NCBI RefSeq assembly: GCF_943193005.1 | Contig: NZ_CALPCH010000010.1 | Span: 19,229-83,228, forward strand | Direction of reading: 5' to 3' | Source: Pumilibacter intestinalis | GTDB lineage: Bacteria > Bacillota > Clostridia > Christensenellales > Pumilibacteraceae | DNA length: 64,000 nt | Shown here: positions 13,479 to 21,532 of the stretch, in pieces | Layout: every line of letters begins with the position of its first letter | Position numbering within the stretch: position 1 is the stretch's first letter | The notes under the pieces: model-generated | What the model saw: only the letters and a program-made list of their open reading frames with translations | Told to the model about the DNA's origin: nothing | The model's database searches: none | Translations under genes and position numbers: made by a program

Positions 13479-14069
13479 ATGAAAAAAATACTATATGTAA
13501 TCTTGGAACAATGGGCTGATTGGGAGCTTGCTTATATTTCGTCGGCGGTCAATATGCTCGGTGGCGGCAAGTTTGAAAATAAAACTGTATCACTTACAAA
13601 GAACGCCGTTACCTCTATTGGCGGTGTTAAGTGTTTGCCTGATTATGATTTACTTACATTACCGTCCAATTATGGTGCCGTAATACTTATCGGTGGTATG
13701 TCGTGGCATAACGAGAACGCTATGCAAGTTAAGCCGCTTATTGATGCTTGCATTAAGAGCGGCAAAGTGGTAGGTGCGATTTGCGATGCTTGTAGATTTT
13801 TAGGCTCTATTGGGGCGTTGAATGGCGCAAAACATACGGCTAATGATTTGAACGAATTAAAACAATATTCGTCTTATACAAACGAACAAGGCTTTGTGCA
13901 TAGGCAAGCGGTATTGGACAATAATGTTATCACGGCAAATGGAACGGCAGCTCTTGAATTTGCGCAAGAAGTATTACGAGCTTTATTGGTATCAACCGAA
14001 GAACAAATAAAAGGCTGGTATGATTTTCATAAGCTCGGCTTTTACAATGCGCCTATGCCGAAAATGTAA
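13479..14069 (+). CDS. DJ-1/PfpI-type glutamine amidotransferase-like protein
   Basis: This roughly 196-residue cytoplasmic protein has the class I glutamine amidotransferase fold of DJ-1/PfpI. It begins with the KKILYVILEQWADWELAYIS strand and glutamate. It has VILIGGMSWH before the nucleophile elbow and Cys in VGAICDACRFLGSIGAL, followed by a GTAALEFAQEVLRAL helix. Members include chaperone-like deglycases, proteases and small-molecule hydratases, so the substrate cannot be named. ATG at 13479 is preferred because AAGGAA lies 9-10 nt upstream; another ATG at 13470 is too close to it. It shares the operon with the DUF3788-like gene. Confidence 0.82.
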   Translation: MKKILYVILEQWADWELAYISSAVNMLGGGKFENKTVSLTKNAVTSIGGVKCLPDYDLLTLPSNYGAVILIGGMSWHNENAMQVKPLIDACIKSGKVVGAICDACRFLGSIGALNGAKHTANDLNELKQYSSYTNEQGFVHRQAVLDNNVITANGTAALEFAQEVLRALLVSTEEQIKGWYDFHKLGFYNAPMPKM

Positions 14070-14101
14070 CTACGATAAACAGTAATTTAGCGGAGGATTA
14101 T

Positions 14102-14713
14102 ATGATAACCGAAAAGAATACAATAAAGATACGTTCCGAGTTCACAGCCGAGGCAAAAAAGGAACTTGTTGCGCCGTCGCGTAAAGCGAGCAACAAGTTG
14201 ATTTTAGGCTCGCTCGCTTTTGCTTTTGTTTTTATAGTGCTCATATTCATATTTTATTATTTCAAAAAAACCGACTTAGCAGGGCTAATGTTTGGATTAT
14301 TCCTGTTCTCTCTGCTGATAATGGCTGATGGCGCAATGATAAAGTACTCCATCAAAAAAGATTTGCAAAAATCAATGCCGCGTACTATATACGAATACGA
14401 GTTTTATAATGGCGGGATTGCCGCAAAGGAAGAGATTGAAGGCGAGATAATGCACATATCCAAATACTATGACCGTTCGATATGTAAAACGCTTGACGGT
14501 AAACGATATATGTTCCTTTACGTTTCCTCGTCGATGGCACTCGTTATTGATAAGTCATTGCTCTCACCCGAAGAGATTGCGACATTGAAAGCGATCTATT
14601 TTAAGGAGTATTCGGGTGATAGAATTAAACTTCCCGATTTCAAACCGGGTACGCCAGATTTCGTGCAAGTCGAAGAAATAACAGAAGAAAAACGCACCCA
14701 AGACCAACAATAG
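14102..14713 (+). CDS. YcxB-like membrane protein
   Basis: This 203-residue protein has two adjacent membrane helices: about 35-53 (LGSLAFAFVFIVLIFIFYYF) and 58-77 (AGLMFGLFLFSLLIMADG). A cytoplasmic beta-rich domain follows (EYEFYNGGIAAKEE, ISKYYDRSICKTLDGKRYMFLYVSSSMALVIDKSLLS), resembling the YcxB C-terminal/PH-like domain. The tail is charged. It contains one of only two GATC sites in the window (near 14596). The leader GATAAACAGTAATTTAGCGG precedes the ATG. The function is unknown. Confidence 0.72.
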   Translation: MITEKNTIKIRSEFTAEAKKELVAPSRKASNKLILGSLAFAFVFIVLIFIFYYFKKTDLAGLMFGLFLFSLLIMADGAMIKYSIKKDLQKSMPRTIYEYEFYNGGIAAKEEIEGEIMHISKYYDRSICKTLDGKRYMFLYVSSSMALVIDKSLLSPEEIATLKAIYFKEYSGDRIKLPDFKPGTPDFVQVEEITEEKRTQDQQ

Positions 14714-14847
14714 GTTTATTTCATTACAAAATTTTATAAAAAACAGATGACAAACATTGTGGCTATTATTTATCCGGTTCCGGTATAATGACTTAACTGT
14801 GCGCTAAATTTCAATTTAGCGGAGAAAAATTATTTTGGGCTAATGTT

Positions 14848-15279
14848 ATGGGGTGGTTTAATTATTACGGACTTGCCGTTATGGCGGTAATTATGATACC
14901 GAATATCATATATGCCGTAAAACATAAAAACGGCGAAATTACCTATCGCAATAAAGCGGTTGAAATTATGGAACAAATAGGCAGATACGGCTGTTTTGCG
15001 CTTATGATTTTCAGTATTCCGTATACATATTTTAATTTTTGGTTTAATTATGCGCTAATAATATATCTGGCTGTAATCGGCGGTTTATGCTTTACATATT
15101 TGATATTTTGGGCTATATGTTGGAATAGAAACGATAAATTAAAAGCGTTGTCGCTTTCGATAATTCCGTCTTGCATATTCTTATTCGGCGGCATTGTTTT
15201 GGTAAGTATTCCACTGATATTCTTTTCCGTTCTTTTTGCCGTGTGCCACATTTATATAAGTTACAAAAATTCGTTTTAG
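14848..15279 (+). CDS. polytopic membrane protein, unknown function
   Basis: This 143-residue protein starts MGWFNYYGLAVMAVIMIPN and has about four membrane segments: roughly 5-23, 45-65, 70-92 and 107-135. It ends YKNSF. The only clear Shine-Dalgarno (GCGGAG) is 22 nt upstream of the ATG, longer than normal, so the start is uncertain. Its 5' leader resembles that at 12980-13010. A fragment encoding only MGWFN followed by a stop recurs at 15838. The family is not recognised. Confidence 0.65.
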   Translation: MGWFNYYGLAVMAVIMIPNIIYAVKHKNGEITYRNKAVEIMEQIGRYGCFALMIFSIPYTYFNFWFNYALIIYLAVIGGLCFTYLIFWAICWNRNDKLKALSLSIIPSCIFLFGGIVLVSIPLIFFSVLFAVCHIYISYKNSF

Positions 15280-15306
15280 GTTACTATTACTCCGCCATAT
15301 AAAAAG

Positions 15307-15330
15307 CAGTACCTTTACGGTACTGTTACG
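15307..15330 (+). terminator. terminator hairpin in cassette-end repeat B
   Basis: CAGTACC-TTTAC-GGTACTGTT, the second copy of the hairpin at 12719-12743. Confidence 0.6.
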
Positions 15331-15402
15331 CCTCGATTTACAGCTCGAATACGATTTAACTACGCATATCAAGGATAACGTATAAACACATAGGAGAAAT
15401 TT

Positions 15403-15816
15403 ATGAACAAAGAACAAATTTACGAATTTATATCAAAGCAAAAGACGGCGTTTATCGCTTCCGTGAACGAACAAGGCTATCCCGTTATGCGGGCTATGCT
15501 TAAGCCCCGCTTAATAGACGGAAACGAAATGTATTTCTCCACCAACACGTCGTCGAATAAAGTTAAGCAGTTTGCGGCAAACAATAAGGCTTGCATATAT
15601 TTCTACAAGCGCGGAAAAATCAAATATCAAGGCGTTTCGATTATAGGCGATATGGAAATTCGCACCGACCAACCCACCAAAGACAAGATTTGGCGTTTCG
15701 GCGACAGACTGTTTTACAAACAAGGAGTAACCGACCCCGACTATTGCGTATTGAAATTCAATGGCAAAACGGCGGAATATTACTGCGATTTTAAGATAGA
15801 ACAAATAGAGTTATAA
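15403..15816 (+). CDS. pyridoxamine 5'-phosphate oxidase-like flavin-binding protein
   Basis: This 137-residue split-barrel flavoprotein matches small PNPOx-like and general-stress proteins. It has KQKTAFIASVNEQGYPVMRAM (strand pair), YFSTNTSSNKVKQF (flavin phosphate-binding type), NKACIYFYKRGKIKYQGVSIIG and a C-terminal VLKFNGKTAEYYCDFK strand. It probably binds FMN or F420-like cofactors as a dimer; the substrate is unknown. TAGGAGAA lies 7 nt before the ATG. It sits between cassette-end repeat B and the restriction-modification genes. Confidence 0.85.
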   Translation: MNKEQIYEFISKQKTAFIASVNEQGYPVMRAMLKPRLIDGNEMYFSTNTSSNKVKQFAANNKACIYFYKRGKIKYQGVSIIGDMEIRTDQPTKDKIWRFGDRLFYKQGVTDPDYCVLKFNGKTAEYYCDFKIEQIEL

Positions 15817-15837
15817 AAGCTCGGAGAACAAACGCGA

Positions 15838-15855
15838 ATGGGTTGGTTCAATTAG
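15838..15855 (+). pseudogene. five-codon remnant MGWFN
   Basis: ATG-GGT-TGG-TTC-AAT-TAG after CGGAGAAC. It repeats the first five residues of the gene at 14848 with synonymous changes and then stops. It is either a decayed gene start or a leader peptide before the restriction-modification promoter. Confidence 0.4.
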
Positions 15856-15870
15856 CGAACAAGAAAACGC

Positions 15871-15899
15871 TTGCTTTTATTCTCGCTTTGAAATATAAT
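15871..15899 (+). promoter_or_regulatory. promoter of the GATC restriction-modification operon
   Basis: TTGCTT (15871-15876), 17 bp, TATAAT (15894-15899). Confidence 0.65.
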
Positions 15900-15929
15900 A
15901 TTTCTATCGGCTAAAGAGGTGCTAATGTT

Positions 15930-16844
15930 GTGAGTAATAGGTCGGCAAAAGAAACCGCCGAGAATTCGTTAAAACCGTTTGTAAAGTGGGTAGGCGGAAA
16001 AAGTCAACTCATAACCGAACTCGAAAAAGCAATACCCGCAAAGAACGAGAAAACGTATACGAAATATTGCGAGCCTATGGTGGGTGGCGGCGCGTTGTTT
16101 TTCAAAATACTGTCGGAATACGATTTTAAGGATTTGTATATAAGCGATATAAATCCCGAGCTTGTAAACGCCTACCGCGTAGTGCAAAGAAACGCAGGTG
16201 ATTTGATACAAAAATTGCATGAACTGCAAACGCGGTTCTTGCCCATGGACGAAAAAAGCAGAAAATTCTGTTATTACGCAATTCGCGACAAATTCAACTC
16301 TACCTCGTTGACTAAAGCCACGGCAACCGAAAAAGCGGCGCATTTCATATTTTTGAACAAAACCTGTTTCAACGGAATTTACAGAGTAAATCGCAAAGGA
16401 CAATTCAACGTACCGATGGGCGCATACGCAAAGCCCGCTATTTGCGACGAAGAAAATTTACGCAATATTAACAAAGCGTTACAACGCGCAGAAATAGTTT
16501 GCGGCGATTATTCTCTTTCTCGAAAATTCATAGACGACAACACCTTTGTTTATCTCGATCCCCCCTATCGCCCGCTGTCGGAAACGTCATGTTTCACTTC
16601 GTACAACGCCGAAAATTTCGACGATAACGAACAGTTGCGGCTCTCGAAATTTTTCAAAAAAATAAGCGACAGCGGCGCAAAAGTCATATTGAGCAACTCC
16701 GACCCCAAAAACACCGACCCCGAAGACAGTTTTTTCGACGAAATGTATAAATCTTACAAAATAGAGCGGGTATCGGCAACGCGCATGATAAACAGCAAAG
16801 CCGACAAACGCGGCAGAATAACCGAATTGCTAATCAGTAATTAA
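15930..16844 (+). CDS. DNA adenine methyltransferase, DpnII/MboI type (GATC)
   Basis: This 304-residue D12-class N6-adenine methyltransferase would protect GATC by methylating the adenine. The AdoMet-binding motif is FVKWVGGKSQLITEL (about 16-30), with GGGALFF and a D-x-N in YISDINPELVNAY. The catalytic motif is DPPY in VYLDPPYRPLSETSCF, followed by NSKADKRGRITELLISN at the C-terminus. The GTG start at 15930 is chosen because AGAGGTG is 8 nt upstream. The restriction gene follows 13 bp later. GATC specificity is inferred from the nuclease partner and the family. One GATC site lies inside this gene, in the DPPY codons. Confidence 0.9.
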   Translation: MSNRSAKETAENSLKPFVKWVGGKSQLITELEKAIPAKNEKTYTKYCEPMVGGGALFFKILSEYDFKDLYISDINPELVNAYRVVQRNAGDLIQKLHELQTRFLPMDEKSRKFCYYAIRDKFNSTSLTKATATEKAAHFIFLNKTCFNGIYRVNRKGQFNVPMGAYAKPAICDEENLRNINKALQRAEIVCGDYSLSRKFIDDNTFVYLDPPYRPLSETSCFTSYNAENFDDNEQLRLSKFFKKISDSGAKVILSNSDPKNTDPEDSFFDEMYKSYKIERVSATRMINSKADKRGRITELLISN

Positions 16845-16857
16845 GGAAAAGCACTTT

Positions 16858-17718
16858 ATGAAAAGAAATTTCGACGTATGGCTGAAAACTTTCAAAACAA
16901 GCATTTGCGATTACGCTTTTTACGTGAATTTTAAGAAAGTTTACGGCAATGTAAATAAAATCAAAGTTGAATTGAACATTCTCAATTCTCTCATAGGCTC
17001 AAAAGATATCGAACGCGATTTCGAAAAACTCGTAGCCGACTATCCGAAAGTATTAAAATGTATTCCCGTTTTGCTTGCCGTGCGCAGTAAAGAAATTTTC
17101 GTTAAAGATGACGACGGCGAATATCTTTTCGATTTTTATGAGCAAAACCATACGACTCGAGAGTACATAATGTTCATGCAAAAAACGGGCTTGTTCGATT
17201 TAATCGCAAACCACGTAATAAACAACCTCGTAGATTACGTTACAGGCGTAGAGGTAGGACTCGACAGCAACGGCAGAAAAAATCGCGGCGGGCATTTAAT
17301 GGAAAAACTCGTGGAAAACCATCTTATTAAGGCGGGGCTTGTTAAAGGCGAAACATACTTTAAGGAAATGAAACTATCCGCAGTAGAAAAGAAATGGAAC
17401 ATTGACTTATCGAGCATTTCAAACAAAGGCAAAACCGTAAAACGATTTGACTTTGTTGTTAAAAAGGGCAAAACGGTTTATGCGATTGAAACGAATTTTT
17501 ATTCAAGCAGCGGCTCCAAACTGAACGAAACTGCCCGCAGTTACAAAACCATTGCTTTGGAGTCAAAAGAAATCGACGGATTCGCATTCGTATGGGTTAC
17601 AGACGGTTGCGGCTGGCACTCCGCGCGGCACAATTTGGAAGAAACTTTTGATGTTTTAGACAATATGTATTGTATAGCCGATTTGGAAAATAACATAATG
17701 GAAAGCTTATTCGATTAA
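16858..17718 (+). CDS. type II restriction endonuclease, DpnII/MboI family (GATC)
   Basis: This 286-residue protein resembles DpnII and MboI: N-terminal FDVWLKTFKTSICDYAFYV, a central GLFDLIANHVINNLVDYVTGVEVGLD and GRKNRGGHLMEKLVE. A PD-(D/E)XK-like core follows in RFDFVVKKGKTVYAIETNFY (Asp, then Glu-x-Asn). The C-terminus FVWVTDGCGWHSARHNLEETFDV is typical of the family. It should cut unmethylated GATC. It is co-transcribed after the methylase. Both genes are AT-rich, suggesting transfer, yet the near absence of GATC in the window suggests long exposure to such an enzyme. Confidence 0.9.
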   Translation: MKRNFDVWLKTFKTSICDYAFYVNFKKVYGNVNKIKVELNILNSLIGSKDIERDFEKLVADYPKVLKCIPVLLAVRSKEIFVKDDDGEYLFDFYEQNHTTREYIMFMQKTGLFDLIANHVINNLVDYVTGVEVGLDSNGRKNRGGHLMEKLVENHLIKAGLVKGETYFKEMKLSAVEKKWNIDLSSISNKGKTVKRFDFVVKKGKTVYAIETNFYSSSGSKLNETARSYKTIALESKEIDGFAFVWVTDGCGWHSARHNLEETFDVLDNMYCIADLENNIMESLFD

Positions 17719-17721
17719 AAC

Positions 17722-17756
17722 GCAAAGCCCCGCTCGGTAAAACAAGCGGGGCTTTT
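17722..17756 (+). terminator. terminator of the restriction-modification operon
   Basis: AAAGCCCCGCT, loop, AAGCGGGGCTTTT. It also serves the convergent yfbR end. Confidence 0.88.
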
Positions 17757-17771
17757 GATTTGCAAATTACA

Positions 17772-18350
17772 TTATAACGAATCGTCGAGGCTCAAGCCGA
17801 AAGAGTCGGCGAAATTTTCCATAAAGTAGCGCACGGAGTTTTCGTTTGCCGAATTTAAGGCGGCGTGCGTGCTCTTTTCGGCAGACTCGAATTCGCGGTT
17901 GCCGAAAGAAAGTTCTTCGCGGCACTTGATGAGCGCGGCTATTTTGTCGGCGTATTTAACAAACTTTTTTTCGGGCACGGACTCGGCGGGAGAAAGCAGT
18001 TTTTTGTATTCCCCGCGCAGTTTTTCGGGCAAAAAGCCGAGCAACTTGTTTTCCGCGGCGTTCTCTATAGACTTGTAAGCGTTGCGGATATCGTCGCCGT
18101 AATATTTAACGGGCGTGGGCAAATCGCCCGTGAACACCTCCGCCGCGTCGTGATACAGCGCGAGCGAAGCCGCCCTGTCGGGATTTAACTTGCCGCCGAA
18201 CAGCTCGTTTTCTATCACGCAAAGCGCGTGCGCGATAAGAGCGGTGATATAGCTGTGCTCGGCTACGTTTTCCCTGCGGGTGTTGCGCATCAAGCTCCAA
18301 CGGTCTATATAGCGCAGTCTGCCCGCGAGCGAAAAGAACTTTTCGCCCAT
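17772..18350 (-). CDS. yfbR: HD-domain 5'-deoxynucleotidase, YfbR-like
   Basis: This 192-residue phosphohydrolase of nucleotide metabolism dephosphorylates dNMPs in YfbR homologues. The HD metal site is visible as His in NVAEHSYITAL, His-Asp in LALYHDAAEVFTGDLPTPVKYY and a later Asp in KYADKIAALIKC. The ATG at 18348-18350 follows the transketolase stop by one base; an in-frame TTG at 18359 would overlap it. It is co-transcribed with tkt. Confidence 0.87.
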   Translation of the reverse strand: MGEKFFSLAGRLRYIDRWSLMRNTRRENVAEHSYITALIAHALCVIENELFGGKLNPDRAASLALYHDAAEVFTGDLPTPVKYYGDDIRNAYKSIENAAENKLLGFLPEKLRGEYKKLLSPAESVPEKKFVKYADKIAALIKCREELSFGNREFESAEKSTHAALNSANENSVRYFMENFADSFGLSLDDSL

Positions 18351-18351
18351 T

Positions 18352-20349
18352 TTATTCAACCGTTATCTTCTTGCAACGGGAAATCGTCTTCTTGGCAACT
18401 GCAACCACATTATCCACGGTAAAGCCGAATATCTCGAACAGTTTTTCGGCGGGCGCGCTCGCACCGAAGGTGTCGAGGCACACGTAACCGCCGTCTAACC
18501 CCACGTATTTGCCCCAAGGCGCACTGCACCCCGCTTCTATCGCAACGCGGGCGCGAACTTTGGGCGGCAAAACGGAGTCGCGGTATTTTTGAGTCTGCTT
18601 TTCGAACAATTCCATGCAAGGCATGCTCACAACGCGAACGTTGCCGTTGCCGAGCGCTTTTTTTGCTTTAACCGCAAGCTCGAGTTCGCTGCCGCTCGCC
18701 ATGAGTATGAGGTCGGGAGTTTCGGTCTCGCTGTCGTCTACTATATAGCCGCCGAACAAAGCGTCTTCGCCGCTGTTTTTAACCTGCGGAAGATTTTGAC
18801 GCGAGCACACTATGCAAGTGGGACCGTGCCCCGTTATCGCGCTTACGTACGCCGCCGCGGTTTCTCTGCCGTCGGCGGGACGGAACACTTTGAGTCCCGG
18901 AATTGTGCGCAATCCCGCAAGCTGTTCCACGGGCTGATGAGTAGGACCGTCTTCCCCCACGCCTATGGAATCGTGCGTGAGAACGTAAGTCATGTTAAGC
19001 TCCATGAGAGCGGACATGCGCATAGCGTTTTTCATGTAGTCGGAGAACACGAAGAACGTGCCGCAAAACGCGCTGAAGCCGCCGTGAAGGGTAAGACCGT
19101 TGCATATCGCCGCCATTGCGTGTTCGCGTATGCCGAAATGCAGGTTTCTGCCCGAGCGGTCTTCGGCGGAGTAATCGCCCGCGTTCTTAAGATAAGTTTT
19201 GTTGCTCGGTCCGAGGTCGGCACTGCCGCCCACGAGATTGGGCATAAGCTCGGCGAGTTTGTTGAGAATAATTCCCGAGGAGTTTCTCGTCGCGTCCGCT
19301 TTGTCGCCCACAATCGAGTAAAGCTCTTCGAACTCCTCGTCGGCGGGCAGTTTGCCGCGAACAAAGCGGTTGAAAAGTTCGTATTCGTCGGGATAAGCCG
19401 CCTTATACGCCTTAACAACTTTGTTCCACTCCGCCTCGCTCTTGTTGAGATTATCGACTATTTCGGCGTAGTGCTTCACCACGTCGGCGGGAGCTTCGAA
19501 CGGCTTGCCCGTGTAGCCGAGGTTCTTTTTTGTTTCCTTTACCGCGTCCGAGCCGAGCGGCGCACCGTGACAGTCCGCGCTTCCCGCTTTGGGCGAGCCG
19601 TAACCTATGGTGGATTTAACTATAATCAGGCTGGGGTGCGTTTTATCCGCTTTCGCAAGTTTGATTGCCGCTTCAACGGCGTCTACGTCCTCGCCGTCGG
19701 GCACTTTTATAACCTGCCAACCCTGCGCTTCGTGACGGCGTGCAACGTCGTCGCGGAAAGTGATGTTTATGTCGCCCTCTATGGAGATATCGTTTGCATC
19801 GTAAAGCACAATGAGTTTGCCGAGTTGCCACGCGCCCGCGAGCGACGCCGCCTCGTACTCTATACCCTCTTCCATGCAACCGTCGCCGCACAGCGCGAAC
19901 GTGTAGTGGTCCACAAGGTTAAGCCCCTCTTTGTTGAAACGGGCGGCAAGCATGCTTTCGGCAAGCGCGAAACCCACCGCGTTTGCCACGCCCTGACCGA
20001 GCGGGCCCGTGGAGGTTTCCACGCCAGGAGTCCTGCCGTATTCGGGATGACCGGGGGTGCGACTTCCGAGCGCACGGAACTGCATTAGGTCTTCTTTGGT
20101 GATACCGTAACCGAACAGGTGCAACAGGCTGTACAAAAGCGCAGACCCGTGCCCCGCGCTCAACACAAAACGGTCGCGATTGAAAAACGACGGGTTTTTG
20201 GGGCAGTGGTTCATCTGCCGAGCAAAGAGCGCGTACGCCGCGGGAGCCGCACCGAGTGGAAGCCCCGGATGCCCGCTGTTTGCTTTCTGAATCGCCTCAA
20301 CGGCAAGCACTCTCGCCGCGTTGATTGCATTCCGTGTGGTTTTATCCAT
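18352..20349 (-). CDS. tkt: transketolase
   Basis: This roughly 665-residue thiamine-diphosphate enzyme of the pentose phosphate pathway transfers C2 units between ketoses and aldoses. The TPP domain has ANSGHPGLPLGAAP and GDGCMEEGIEYEAASLAG with Mg-binding ANDISIEG. The second domain has GIREHAMAAICNGL with the catalytic glutamate, THDSIGVGEDGPTHQPVEQL and DGRETAAAY. ATG at 20347-20349 is preferred because GAAGGAG lies 7 nt upstream. It also supplies erythrose-4-phosphate for the shikimate pathway encoded 1.5 kb away. Confidence 0.96.
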   Translation of the reverse strand: MDKTTRNAINAARVLAVEAIQKANSGHPGLPLGAAPAAYALFARQMNHCPKNPSFFNRDRFVLSAGHGSALLYSLLHLFGYGITKEDLMQFRALGSRTPGHPEYGRTPGVETSTGPLGQGVANAVGFALAESMLAARFNKEGLNLVDHYTFALCGDGCMEEGIEYEAASLAGAWQLGKLIVLYDANDISIEGDINITFRDDVARRHEAQGWQVIKVPDGEDVDAVEAAIKLAKADKTHPSLIIVKSTIGYGSPKAGSADCHGAPLGSDAVKETKKNLGYTGKPFEAPADVVKHYAEIVDNLNKSEAEWNKVVKAYKAAYPDEYELFNRFVRGKLPADEEFEELYSIVGDKADATRNSSGIILNKLAELMPNLVGGSADLGPSNKTYLKNAGDYSAEDRSGRNLHFGIREHAMAAICNGLTLHGGFSAFCGTFFVFSDYMKNAMRMSALMELNMTYVLTHDSIGVGEDGPTHQPVEQLAGLRTIPGLKVFRPADGRETAAAYVSAITGHGPTCIVCSRQNLPQVKNSGEDALFGGYIVDDSETETPDLILMASGSELELAVKAKKALGNGNVRVVSMPCMELFEKQTQKYRDSVLPPKVRARVAIEAGCSAPWGKYVGLDGGYVCLDTFGASAPAEKLFEIFGFTVDNVVAVAKKTISRCKKITVE

Positions 20350-20383
20350 AATAAACTCCTTCAAAAGCTGATTTTACGCCGAT

Positions 20384-20413
20384 ATTATACCATTTTCCGC
20401 CCTTTTTTGGCAA
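20384..20413 (-). promoter_or_regulatory. SigA promoter of tkt-yfbR
   Basis: On the reverse strand TTGCCA (20408-20413), an 18-bp spacer and TATAAT (20384-20389). Confidence 0.75.
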
Positions 20414-20430
20414 GTGTTTTATATATCTAA

Positions 20431-20502
20431 AGCCTTTTTGACTCCAAAAAGGCTAAGCGAAAAAGAGTGAAGGGAGGGGCGATTTCGACGCGCCCCTCCC
20501 TT
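20431..20502. repeat. two strong hairpins upstream of tkt
   Basis: AGCCTTTTTG/CAAAAAGGCT (20431-20454) and AAGGGAGGGGCG/CGCCCCTCCCTT (20470-20502). Both are perfect. Neither has a good T-run, so their role is unclear. The rest of 20503-20569 holds nothing I recognise. Confidence 0.6.
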
Positions 20503-20569
20503 TCAAAACCCACCCTCCACGACTTCTCTACGAGAAGCAATTAGGTTGAATACAAGAAACCGATACTTT

Positions 20570-20936
20570 ACATGTCATTGCGAGCGAACACAGTGAGCGT
20601 GGCAATCCCCTGCATAAGGAACTAATATATACGTCATTGCGAGCGAACGCAGTGAGCGCGGCAATCTACTGCATGGAACAAGTACAGCAACTACGCCGTT
20701 CTCATGGCGGGGATTGCTTCGGCATTTCATGCCTCGCAATGACGAGTTAATGCGGCTTACATGTCATTGCGAGCGAACGCAGTGAGCGTGGCAATCTACT
20801 GCATGGAACAAGTACAGCAACTGCGCCGTTCTCATGGCGGGGATTGCTTCGGCATTTCATGCCTCGCAATGACGAGTTAATGCGGCTTACATGTCATTGC
20901 GAGCGAGCAACGCGAGCGTGGCAATCCCCTACTATA
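20570..20936. repeat. palindromic intergenic repeat cluster 5
   Basis: Four direct arms (GTCATTGCGAGCGAAC...GTGGCAATC) and two inverted arms with spacer GCATGGAACAAGTACAGCAA. The block from 20637 to 20756 is repeated almost exactly at 20761-20880. Confidence 0.9.
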
Positions 20937-20944
20937 GAAAAGTA

Positions 20945-21151
20945 CTACTCGTCTGCTACACCGAGCAAATAATCGGTGCTTACGTTAAAAAAGTTCGCCA
21001 ACACTATTATTACGTCAGCGTTAGGCACTCTCTTGCCACTCTCCCATAAAGCAATACCCGACTGCGACAATCCCGTTTCTTTTGCCAACTGAGTTTGAGT
21101 TATACCCTGCTCGTTTCTTAATATCTTTAATCTTTGCGAAAACTTTTCCAT
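20945..21151 (-). CDS. XRE-family HTH repressor
   Basis: This 68-residue protein is essentially one helix-turn-helix domain: FSQRLKILRNEQGITQTQLAKETGLSQSGIALWESGKRVPNADVIIVLANFFNVSTDYLLGVADE. It is a minimal Cro/CI-type DNA-binding protein. It is divergent from 21243-21518 across 91 bp that hold a 12-bp inverted repeat and a 14-bp palindrome, so it probably represses both itself and its neighbour. Confidence 0.9.
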   Translation of the reverse strand: MEKFSQRLKILRNEQGITQTQLAKETGLSQSGIALWESGKRVPNADVIIVLANFFNVSTDYLLGVADE

Positions 21152-21166
21152 AAAAAAATTATATCA

Positions 21167-21224
21167 CATTTGTAATAAAATTGCTTGACTTATTGCAATT
21201 GCAATATTATAATTATTACAAATG
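21167..21224. promoter_or_regulatory. symmetric operator and promoter between XRE and its neighbour
   Basis: CATTTGTAATAA (21167-21178) and TTATTACAAATG (21213-21224) are perfect inverted 12-mers. Between them lie TTGACT (21185-21190), a 17-bp spacer that is largely the palindrome ATTGCAATTGCAAT, and TATAAT (21208-21213). The second 12-mer touches the -10. Cooperative repressor binding with looping is plausible. Confidence 0.7.
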
Positions 21225-21242
21225 AAATAAGGAGCAAAGAAC

Positions 21243-21518
21243 ATGGACACAATAATAAATAGATTGCTCTACTCTACACAGGGTATGTGCGAAGAAATCA
21301 AGCCGTCGGCAGATTATACGAAATTTCAAGATTTGTGTATTGAGAATGAACACAAAATGACAACGGCACTCAAAGACTCACCCGAGCTTTTGGCACTGTT
21401 CAACGAATATTCGGATAATTGCTTTTACGCCTCTGGCGCAAGCAGCGAAACATTTTTCGCCGAAGGTTTCAAAGCCGGCGCGTTGCTCGCGCTCGAAATC
21501 GTGGGGTTTATTAAATAG
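21243..21518 (+). CDS. DUF6809-like small helical protein
   Basis: This 91-residue, all-helical, soluble protein resembles DUF6809: it starts MDTIINRLLYSTQGMCEEIKP and has a central helical region NEHKMTTALKDSPELLALFNEYS. It ends FFAEGFKAGALLALEIVGF (the GFKLG-type end of the family). Such genes are common beside small XRE regulators in gut Clostridia. Its function is unknown; a mobile-element or toxin-antitoxin-like partnership is possible but not shown. It has an AAGGAG site and a strong divergent promoter. Confidence 0.75.
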   Translation: MDTIINRLLYSTQGMCEEIKPSADYTKFQDLCIENEHKMTTALKDSPELLALFNEYSDNCFYASGASSETFFAEGFKAGALLALEIVGFIK

Positions 21519-21532
21519 ACAACTTTCTATCG

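Noticed and set aside
12975..15400. Integron cassette array
   Set aside because: The repeated leaders and tails lack attC core sites (RYYYAAC/GTTRRRY) and no integron integrase is visible.
21167..21224. Origin of replication or partition site
   Set aside because: The inverted repeats are better explained as repressor operators; there are no DnaA boxes or par genes.
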